Below are positions 1 to 5,244 of a stretch of DNA of 8,447 nucleotides, piece after piece. Below the pieces are notes generated by a model. That model was not told where the DNA came from. It did no database searches and saw nothing but the letters and a program-made list of their open reading frames with translations. The translations under genes and the position numbers were made by a program. The stretch's first letter is position 1; each line of letters opens with the position of its first letter. Source of the DNA: Ahrensia sp. (GTDB taxonomy: Bacteria; Pseudomonadota; Alphaproteobacteria; Rhizobiales; Rhizobiaceae); the NCBI GenBank assembly GCA_024639025.1, contig JAHEJF010000055.1, forward strand, positions 1 through 8,447. The letters run 5' to 3'.

Positions 1-105
1 GCTTGGCTGGCGCGCCTTCATGACCGTCCAACCTTGCGGTATGTCGCAAGCCAATGCTGCAACAGGCGGGGCGATCAGGACAGTTGCCAGAGCCAGTTGT
101 TTCAT
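1..105 (-). CDS. N-terminal fragment of an exported protein, cut by the window edge
   Basis: Thirty-five codons are visible, starting with ATG at 105 and running off the left edge. The protein begins MKQLALATVLIAPPVAALAC, a typical export signal: one Lys, then a hydrophobic stretch of about 16 residues, then A-L-A before Cys20. ALA fits ordinary signal peptidase I cleavage. The Cys right after it could suggest a lipoprotein, but Leu at -2 makes a poor lipobox. The mature part starts CDIPQGWTV. The ATG shares one base with the upstream gene's stop codon (TGATG in the minus-strand reading), so the two genes are very probably translated together. Both products carry signal peptides, so both are expected in the periplasm or envelope. 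Too little is visible to name a family. Confidence 0.7.
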   Translation of the reverse strand, partial: MKQLALATVLIAPPVAALACDIPQGWTVMKARQPS

Positions 106-923
106 CAGTCCAGTGCCTCCAGCATGCGCTCAGCATTTCGGAACGCGATGTTTTCGGCCAGTTCAGCAGGCAAAGAGCTGAGCCAGCGCCTGGCATAGTC
201 CGCATGCGGTTTTATATAGTACCAACGCTCGGGCGCAAAGGTATCGGTTCCAATCATGAATCGATCCGGAAAAGCTTCAAAGGCCTTACGCCAGTCAGGG
301 TCCACCACATCGCCACGCGCCTGGTCGGTACGGAAAGCCAGATCCGACCAAAGATTGTCATGCTTGGCAAGTAGTTCAGTGACAGCATTCGGGTTGGTGA
401 ATCCCGAGTGCGCCCATAGAACTTTCGCCTCCGGGTAGTGTTTGAAAATGCGCTCAATTGCGTCGGCGTCCGAGTGGGCGTGCAGCAGAAGGTTGTTCTG
501 TCTTGCCAGTTCGATCATGCGTCGAAGCACTGGTGTTTCAATATCCTCGCCAAAGGCGTGAAACTCTCCCAATGCCCGGTAAGAAAAACGCGACAGACGA
601 TCCTCGACATAGTCAATCACCGTCGTGTCATGCATCCAAGTGCCGATCTCACCGCGCCGCCGATAGGGCCGCAATGAAGGAACGATTACATCTGGCGCAG
701 CACTCAGAAGTTTCTGGGTACCATCGTCATCAGAGCTGGAAACGAGCGCCTTCGTTACTCCGGCATCGCGCAGCAGTTTGACAGCCTGTTCCGGTGGTAC
801 GGCGATAACGGCATCATGGCTGTAGTGAATATGCGCATCAAACAGGGGCAACTCCAGCGCCATAGCTGTGCCAGACATCACCATGAGGATCAGTGTGAAG
901 AATGCTTTCATCGGATTTGCCAT
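105..923 (-). CDS. Exported amidohydrolase-family protein (metal-dependent TIM barrel)
   Basis: A 272-residue protein of the amidohydrolase-related (Amidohydro_2/ACMSD-like) superfamily, which hydrolyses or decarboxylates small substrates at a metal site in a TIM barrel. Visible metal-site motifs are D29-A-H31-I-H33 at the end of strand 1, H148-A-H150 ('LLLHAHS'), H172 ('WAHSGF') and D227 ('MIGTDTF'), in the family's order and spacing. Residues 1-22 form a signal peptide ending A-M-A before Leu-Glu, so the enzyme should act in the periplasm, which is less common for this superfamily. The start is ambiguous: ATG 923 follows a purine-rich AGAAAAGA stretch, and an in-frame ATG at 911 would give an equally good signal peptide. 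It is translationally coupled to the exported protein downstream (TGATG). The substrate is not deducible; a link to the hydroxyquinol genes is unproven because it lies on the other strand. Confidence 0.85.
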   Translation of the reverse strand: MANPMKAFFTLILMVMSGTAMALELPLFDAHIHYSHDAVIAVPPEQAVKLLRDAGVTKALVSSSDDDGTQKLLSAAPDVIVPSLRPYRRRGEIGTWMHDTTVIDYVEDRLSRFSYRALGEFHAFGEDIETPVLRRMIELARQNNLLLHAHSDADAIERIFKHYPEAKVLWAHSGFTNPNAVTELLAKHDNLWSDLAFRTDQARGDVVDPDWRKAFEAFPDRFMIGTDTFAPERWYYIKPHADYARRWLSSLPAELAENIAFRNAERMLEALD

Positions 924-959
924 TTCTTTTCTGAAAAACGTGTATGAGATGATTTATTG

Positions 960-999
960 CTGGTGGCCAAATTGACCAGTCCCTATGTTCTTGACCAGT
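960..999. promoter_or_regulatory. Repeat cluster in the divergent intergenic region, possible operator
   Basis: The region 924-1033 separates two divergent genes and must hold both promoters. It contains the 9-bp direct repeat TTGACCAGT at 972-980 and again at 991-999, exactly 19 bp apart (close to two helical turns). CTGGT at 960-964 forms an inverted partner to ACCAG at 975-979. Three ACCAG/CTGGT half-sites within 40 bp suggest a transcription factor site. No convincing -35/-10 pair was found for either gene, so promoter positions are not assigned. Confidence 0.35.
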
Positions 1000-1033
1000 G
1001 ACGGCGTGAATGGCGCTGAAGCTGGAGAGCCAT

Positions 1034-1795
1034 ATGTCGCCTGAAATTTCATTTGCCGATCCTTGGGGTATCTCTGCCATTGTGCTGGCGCTGGGGTTGG
1101 GCGGCATTCTCAAGGGTGTAACCGGTGCCGGCGTACCGCTTATTGCTGTGCCAATCATTGCGGCATTTTATGACATCAAGATTGCGGTAGCCCTGTTGGT
1201 CATTCCCAATCTGATGACCAATATATGGCAAGGCATCAAATATCGGGCTCATCCGCTTGAAAAAGGCTTCGCCATCAAGTTTGGCATTTGCGGTGCATTG
1301 GGTGCGGGGCTGGGCACAATCATGCTGGCTTACTTGCCATCCTCTGTCTTGGGGTTGGCGATTGCGGTCATCATATTTATCTATGTGACGCTTCGTCTTA
1401 CAATGCCAAATTTACAACTGCCGATAGCCCGCGCACGACGTCTGCTGTGGCCAGCCGGTGTATTTGGCGGTGTGTTGCAGGGCGCTGTTGGTATCTCTGC
1501 CCCGATCTCGGTTGCGTTTCTGAACTCGATGCGGATCCCTCGACCCAATTTTGTTTTCACTATCTCTGTATTTTTTACAGCAATGTGCCTGGCGCAATTG
1601 CCAGCCCAGATTGCCTACGGCCTGATGAGTTGGAACATCGCTCTTTTCGGTTTCTTTTCCATCATACCGCTGTTTGCAACCATACCCGTTGGCGAATGGA
1701 TCGGACGGCGGATGAGCCCGGTTGTATTTGATCGCGCCATTTTGCTCGTTCTGTTTGTCTTGGCCATTCGCCTTGCATGGGTTGCGCTTACTTGA
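1034..1795 (+). CDS. TauE/SafE-family membrane permease
   Basis: An integral membrane protein of 253 residues, almost entirely hydrophobic, with about eight predicted helices. It shows the two-fold internal repeat of the TauE/SafE (DUF81) family: a glycine-rich motif in the first half ('GGILKGVTGAGVPLI', about residues 23-37) and its echo in the second half ('GGVLQGAVGISAPISV'). Family members are inner-membrane anion transporters, some implicated in export of sulfite or sulfoacetate or uptake of sulfur compounds; many are uncharacterised. I chose ATG 1034 because GGAGAG (1024-1029) sits at good spacing before it. An in-frame ATG at 1010 would add eight residues but has no good ribosome site. 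The 3' end overlaps the convergent YciI gene by 8 bp. The substrate cannot be read from sequence; export of sulfite or an organic anion is only a family-based guess. Confidence 0.85.
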   Translation: MSPEISFADPWGISAIVLALGLGGILKGVTGAGVPLIAVPIIAAFYDIKIAVALLVIPNLMTNIWQGIKYRAHPLEKGFAIKFGICGALGAGLGTIMLAYLPSSVLGLAIAVIIFIYVTLRLTMPNLQLPIARARRLLWPAGVFGGVLQGAVGISAPISVAFLNSMRIPRPNFVFTISVFFTAMCLAQLPAQIAYGLMSWNIALFGFFSIIPLFATIPVGEWIGRRMSPVVFDRAILLVLFVLAIRLAWVALT

Positions 1796-2174
1796 CCTCA
1801 ACCGACTGGCTAGAAAGGCTCAGGTTAAAGGAAAGCGCGCCTTCATTGACTAACCATTTTCGGATTTTGAAACTACGCTTGCCTTTGGCATGCATAGGAT
1901 CGTTGCTTGTTATCTCGGTCGCAGCCTCAAGCGATGAGGCACGATAGATGATCATGCCCGTGCCAAGCATCTGCTCGCCGCTGTCATCAGACAAGGGGCC
2001 AGCCAGGAAGAGATTGCCTGCTGCTTCTTGTTGCTGTTGATAAGCAAGGTGGTCGGGCAAGACCTGTTTGACCTCTTCAGGTGGAGCGATCGGTGTGGAT
2101 TCGACGACAAAGAGTTCGAATGCCAGCGAGCCGCGTTGTTTTGCTTCTGTTTTATAGTCATTCCATGCTGGCAT
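1788..2174 (-). CDS. YciI-family protein
   Basis: A 128-residue protein with the YciI (YCII-related) ferredoxin-like fold. Recognisable signatures are the beta strand 'SLAFELFVVES' (16-26), the family histidine in 'DHLAYQQQQEAAG' (His42), 'LFLAGPLSDDSG' (55-66), the strand 'GMIIYRASSLEAA' and 'NDPMHAKG' with Asp92. The family's His-Asp pair (His42, Asp92) therefore appears intact. The start is well supported: GGGAG at 2182-2186 lies 7 bp before ATG 2174. The C-terminal tail after about residue 112 extends beyond the usual core of about 95 residues. Most YciI proteins have unknown function, but TftG, the 5-chlorohydroxyhydroquinone dehydrochlorinase of 2,4,5-T degradation, belongs to this superfamily. 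That matters here because the gene is divergent from an operon ending in a hydroxyquinol-type dioxygenase. An orthologous role is inference. Confidence 0.85.
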   Translation of the reverse strand: MPAWNDYKTEAKQRGSLAFELFVVESTPIAPPEEVKQVLPDHLAYQQQQEAAGNLFLAGPLSDDSGEQMLGTGMIIYRASSLEAATEITSNDPMHAKGKRSFKIRKWLVNEGALSFNLSLSSQSVEVK

Positions 2175-2229
2175 TTCATTTCTCCCTTTGGCTTTGAAAT
2201 CTCTTCATAGCGTAAAAAATTGCAAATTA

Positions 2230-2273
2230 AAATATCGATATTTATTGACCTTTGGCATAAAATATGGGTATTT
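2230..2273. promoter_or_regulatory. Two tandem palindromic elements, candidate operator
   Basis: AAATATCGATATTT (2230-2243) is a perfect 14-bp palindrome. AAATATGGGTATTT (2260-2273) matches it at 12 of 14 positions, with both outer half-sites conserved. The start-to-start distance is 30 bp, close to three helical turns, so two dimers would sit on nearly the same face of DNA. The pair lies in the 147-bp region between the divergent YciI and nitroreductase genes, where a shared regulator would bind. The region is AT-rich, so some palindromy is expected by chance. The sites do not resemble the inverted repeat before the GntR gene. Confidence 0.45.
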
Positions 2274-2274
2274 C
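2245..2274 (+). promoter_or_regulatory. Possible promoter of the nitroreductase-TRAP-dioxygenase operon
   Basis: TTGACC (2245-2250) is a good -35-like hexamer. It is followed after 18 bp by TATTTC (2269-2274), a moderate -10. AT-rich sequence upstream (about 2215-2244) could act as an UP element. The predicted start site near 2281 leaves a leader of about 40 bases before ATG 2322. The second palindromic element covers the -10, and the first ends just before the -35, an arrangement suited to repression. Assigned by eye; the -10 is weak. Confidence 0.35.
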
Positions 2275-2321
2275 CTAGAAGGGAAACAATTAACTCGCAT
2301 TTTTGACGGACAGAATCCTTT

Positions 2322-2978
2322 ATGACGACAATGAGTTTGGAAGATCAGCGCAGTGCCGCACAGCAGGATATTCAAGACCTGAGGGAGGAAATTTCCCACA
2401 TTGGCCAACCTGCGATCGATCTTTTGCTTACGCGCGCGCGTTCTCATTATGCCTGGCAGGACCGTCCTGTGACCGATGCTCAGATTCACCAGATGTATGA
2501 CATCGTGAAGATGGGCTCGACCAGCATGAATACCTGCCCGGCGCGATTTGTGCTTGTGAACACTGATGCAGGGCGGGAACGGCTCGCCAAATCCCTAAAA
2601 CCAGCAAATGTGCCCAAGGTCATGGGTGCTCCCCTCACCGTTATCATCGCTTGGGACACTGAATTTTGGAAACATCTGCCAAAGTTGTTTCCACATGAAG
2701 ATCGTCGGCACCTGTTTGAAGGAAAAGACGCCCATATCCACGATACAGCGTTTCGAAACTCAACGTTGCAAGGCGCCTATTTCATGATAGCGGCGCGCGC
2801 GATTGGCCTGGATGTGGGAGCGATGTCTGGCTTTTCGAACCAGATCGTCGATGAAGAATTTTTTGCAGGAACCACTTTGAAGTCCAATTTTCTGCTCAAC
2901 ATTGGCTATGCCGATGAAAGCGCCTTGTTTCAGCGCCTGCCTCGGTTTGAATTTGATGAAGTATGCAGTTTTGCATGA
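2322..2978 (+). CDS. RutE/HadB-like nitroreductase-family FMN oxidoreductase
   Basis: A 218-residue member of the nitroreductase superfamily, closest by eye to the RutE/HadB branch (malonic semialdehyde reductase; RutE is about 196 residues). Matching blocks are 'STSMNTCPARFVLV' (66-79, flavin-binding loop), 'MGAPLTVIIAWD' (101-112), 'LPKLFPHED' (119-127), 'TAFRNSTLQGAYFMIAARA' (142-160), 'GLDVGAMSGF' (162-171) and 'KSNFLLNIGY' (187-196). The N-terminus is about 20 residues longer than RutE. ATG 2322 has only a weak ribosome site (GGAC near 2308), and ATG 2331 is an alternative. The enzyme should be a cytosolic FMN homodimer using NAD(P)H. It is the first gene of a six-gene operon and no other pyrimidine-utilisation (rut) gene is present. 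By analogy with TcpB, a nitroreductase-type quinone reductase in 2,4,6-trichlorophenol degradation, it may reduce hydroxybenzoquinones to hydroxyquinol. This role is inferred. Confidence 0.85.
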   Translation: MTTMSLEDQRSAAQQDIQDLREEISHIGQPAIDLLLTRARSHYAWQDRPVTDAQIHQMYDIVKMGSTSMNTCPARFVLVNTDAGRERLAKSLKPANVPKVMGAPLTVIIAWDTEFWKHLPKLFPHEDRRHLFEGKDAHIHDTAFRNSTLQGAYFMIAARAIGLDVGAMSGFSNQIVDEEFFAGTTLKSNFLLNIGYADESALFQRLPRFEFDEVCSFA

Positions 2979-3001
2979 GTTTCCGTGGATAGGACGCCTG
3001 G

Positions 3002-3457
3002 ATGAACATTAGAATGAAAACCACGGTGAAGTTAAGAGCTAAGGCAGATTGCCCTTCGCACTCTCTTGCCAATGTAGCAGTTCGGGATTTGAATTTTGCC
3101 ATTGATGAGCCGACAGAGCGTGGCGGCACCAATTTGGGACCAACACCGACCGATACTGCGCTAGCAGCGTTGATTGGCTGCACCAATGTGATCGGACATA
3201 AATGTGCGTCTAAGCTTGGCATTGATATCGGCCAGATTGCCGTATCGGCGGTGTGCGATTTTGATCGTAGAGGTGTGACGCTGGAAGAGGAAATTGACGT
3301 TCCCTTCGAGAAAATTGTGCTCAAGGTCGAAACGTCAAACGTCGTGAGCCAGCAAGATCTCGACAGGCTCGCAGCCGAGGTCGCTAAATTTTGTCCGCTG
3401 TCAAAGCTTTTTAGGCAGGGCGGAACAATCATTGAAGAAGAATGGGTGTCTGCCTAG
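3002..3457 (+). CDS. OsmC-family protein (thiol peroxidase type)
   Basis: A 151-residue OsmC/Ohr-superfamily protein. The two redox cysteines of the family are present: Cys60 in 'DTALAALIGCTNVIG' and Cys131 in 'KFCPLSKLF'. The upstream 'DEPTERGGTNLGPTPT' (35-50) is the usual OsmC substrate-pocket segment. OsmC and Ohr proteins reduce organic hydroperoxides with dithiol electron donors in the cytoplasm; some OsmC-like members have other, unclear roles. AGGA at 2991-2994 lies 7 bp before ATG 3002, supporting this start; an in-frame ATG follows at codon 5. It lies 23 bp after the nitroreductase gene and 30 bp before the TRAP binding-protein gene, so it is very probably co-transcribed. A protective role against peroxides made by autoxidation of quinols would fit the locus but is not shown. 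Confidence 0.9.
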   Translation: MNIRMKTTVKLRAKADCPSHSLANVAVRDLNFAIDEPTERGGTNLGPTPTDTALAALIGCTNVIGHKCASKLGIDIGQIAVSAVCDFDRRGVTLEEEIDVPFEKIVLKVETSNVVSQQDLDRLAAEVAKFCPLSKLFRQGGTIIEEEWVSA

Positions 3458-3487
3458 ACACTCGAGCAAGCAAACCGGGAGGAAAAC

Positions 3488-4591
3488 ATGCCTATCACAA
3501 CCAAAACTACTCGCCGCACTTTCGCGGCAATTGCCATGGCGACCACAGCGTTGCTGGGCACCACGGCGGCGCCTGTCAATGCTGCTGAATCAATTAATAT
3601 GATCGCAATTGATGGTTATCCGGATCGTTCGATGTGGGTAAAGGAATTTTCTGCGATGTTCATTCCGCGTGTCAATGAGTTGCTTGCCGAAAAAGGTGAG
3701 TATGAAATCAACTGGCAGGAGTCCTACGGTGGATCTATCGTCAAGCCGCGTGGCGTGCTGGAAGGCATCAAACTTGGCTTGGGCGACATTGGCATCGTCA
3801 CAACGATTTTCCACAATTCCGCGTTGCCAACACAGGGCATTTCCGCTGTCACACCGTTCATAGCTGCTGACGCCCGGGCAGTAGCCAAGGCAGTTGATGA
3901 GGTCGCGAAGGAATTCCCTTCCATTAATGCCGAGTTCGATGCTGAGAACCAGGTTTATCTGGCGACTGGTGTGGTGCTCGACAGCTACCAGGTGTTCTGC
4001 ACCGAGCCAGTGACCGGCGTCGCTGATCTTGAGGGCAAGAAGGTTGCCGGCGCTGGCTATAACCTGCGCTATCTTGAGGGAATTCCCGGCGCAGCAGGTG
4101 TTCGTGGCGGATTGCCGAACTTCTACAATATGGTGCAGACCGGTGTTGTCGATTGCGCTATGCTTTGGCCTGAAGCTGCAAAGACCTTCAAGATTGCAGA
4201 AGTTGCGCCACACATGCTCAAAGCTGATCTGGGTGCTGTGAATTCCAAGACAGTTACAGTGAACAAAGATGTTTGGGCCAAGCTACCCGATGGCGTAAAG
4301 GAAGTCCTGCAGCAGGTTGCTGTCGAGTATCGTGACCATGTTGCCGGTGTCGCGATGGATCGCGCCGGCGAGTCGCTGGATGCCTACAAGTCTGGTGGTG
4401 GAACTGTGGTCGAGATGTCAGCTGAAGCCCGAAAGGCGTGGGCAGATTCAATGCCTAACATCGCTGCCGACTGGGCAGAGGGTCTGAATAAAAAAGGTGC
4501 CAAAGGCAGCGAAATGCTGGCAGCATATATCGGCAAACTGAAAGCGGCCGGCTTCGAGCCCGTTCGTGACTGGTCAGCCGACTCAATGTAA
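3488..4591 (+). CDS. TRAP transporter substrate-binding protein (DctP family)
   Basis: A 367-residue periplasmic binding protein of a tripartite ATP-independent transporter. The signal peptide (1-32) ends V-N-A and starts with T-R-R-T-F (residues 8-12), resembling a twin-arginine motif, so Tat export is possible. DctP-fold landmarks include 'GGSIVKPRGVLEGIKLGLGDIGI' split around 81-103, 'VADLEGKKVAGAG' (178-190) and 'FYNMVQTGVVDCAMLWPEA' (212-230). In typical DctP/SiaP proteins the 'GLK(I/L)R' segment supplies an Arg that binds a substrate carboxylate; the aligned position here is Ala187, with Arg194 and Arg206 nearby as possible substitutes. Cys171 and Cys223 are the only cysteines in the mature protein and could pair. 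GGGAGG (3477-3482) lies 5 bp before the ATG. The two permease subunits follow directly. The substrate is unknown; the operon suggests an aromatic or related compound. Confidence 0.9.
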   Translation: MPITTKTTRRTFAAIAMATTALLGTTAAPVNAAESINMIAIDGYPDRSMWVKEFSAMFIPRVNELLAEKGEYEINWQESYGGSIVKPRGVLEGIKLGLGDIGIVTTIFHNSALPTQGISAVTPFIAADARAVAKAVDEVAKEFPSINAEFDAENQVYLATGVVLDSYQVFCTEPVTGVADLEGKKVAGAGYNLRYLEGIPGAAGVRGGLPNFYNMVQTGVVDCAMLWPEAAKTFKIAEVAPHMLKADLGAVNSKTVTVNKDVWAKLPDGVKEVLQQVAVEYRDHVAGVAMDRAGESLDAYKSGGGTVVEMSAEARKAWADSMPNIAADWAEGLNKKGAKGSEMLAAYIGKLKAAGFEPVRDWSADSM

Positions 4592-4626
4592 TTGGCCTAT
4601 AGGATCTGGCGGAGGATATAAGAATA

Positions 4627-5244
4627 ATGCAGGCAATCCGCCGGATCTATTCGCCAATTGTGAATATTGCGCTTGTTGCAAACACAATTGGCACGGTCGT
4701 AATTTTTATCCTCGTCGCTATCATGAATGTCGATGTGATAGCGCGAGGCATTTTCAATGCGCCACTGCGCGGCGTGTTTGAAGTGGTTATCTTTTCACTT
4801 GCACTAATTGTTTTCTTGCAGCTGCCTGATGTTGTGCACTCCAACAGGTTGACGCGGTCAGATGGATTTTTGACGCTGGCCCAAAACCGGATGCCCATTT
4901 TTGGTCATTTCCTGGGGCGTGCCATTGATTTGCTTGCGGGCATATTCATGGCATGCATCGCTTATTCCTATTGGCCGGAAGTCGTTGACTCCTTCGGTTC
5001 ATGCCGGTTCATTGCCGGCCCGGAATTTGGCGGACCGGTTGAAGGGGGGCTTATGGCTCAACTGCAAGCTGGATGGAACCGGTGCGAATACTACGGCACG
5101 CCCGGCATTTTTACCGCACCATGGTTTCCGGTCAAATTCGTGATCGCCTTCAGTGTTTCGCTATGTTCGATCATTTTCTTCTTCAAGGTCCTGATGGGTA
5201 ATCGTAATCCTGTTACCAACGATGATGTGGAGAGCCCGGTATGA
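4627..5244 (+). CDS. TRAP transporter small permease (DctQ type)
   Basis: A 205-residue membrane protein with four predicted helices at about 13-33, 50-67, 93-115 and 168-189, the DctQ topology. It pairs with the large permease and docks the binding protein. 'NVDVIARGIFNAPLRGVFEV' (split around 35-52) is the usual first-loop motif with the conserved Asn and Arg. The loop between helices 3 and 4 (about 118-167) is roughly 50 residues, clearly longer than the short loop of standard DctQ proteins; it is Gly-rich and contains Cys126 and Cys153, then 'YYGTPGIFTAPWFPVKF'. GGAGG at 4611-4615 precedes ATG 4627 by 11 bp, slightly long but acceptable. The stop overlaps the start of the large-permease gene by 4 bp (ATGA), indicating translational coupling. 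Confidence 0.9.
   Translation: MQAIRRIYSPIVNIALVANTIGTVVIFILVAIMNVDVIARGIFNAPLRGVFEVVIFSLALIVFLQLPDVVHSNRLTRSDGFLTLAQNRMPIFGHFLGRAIDLLAGIFMACIAYSYWPEVVDSFGSCRFIAGPEFGGPVEGGLMAQLQAGWNRCEYYGTPGIFTAPWFPVKFVIAFSVSLCSIIFFFKVLMGNRNPVTNDDVESPV

Noticed and set aside
458..781. Plus-strand open frames opposite the amidohydrolase gene
   Set aside because: The minus-strand frame carries a signal peptide and all metal-site motifs, so these are shadows.
1288..1731. Plus-strand open frame inside the TauE gene
   Set aside because: Cys/His-rich out-of-frame reading of a membrane protein gene; it has no protein-like features.
2271..2286. TTTCC-N6-GGAAA inverted repeat after the operon promoter candidate
   Set aside because: Only 5-bp arms in AT-rich DNA; too weak to call separately from the stronger palindrome pair.
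2896..3432. Minus-strand open frame of 178 codons opposite the OsmC gene
   Set aside because: It is antisense to a well-supported OsmC gene, has low-complexity Ser-rich translation and has no ribosome site.
3590..4213. Long minus-strand open frame of 207 codons opposite the TRAP binding-protein gene
   Set aside because: Its translation is His/Arg/Cys-rich and unlike any family, and it is fully antisense to a clearly real gene.
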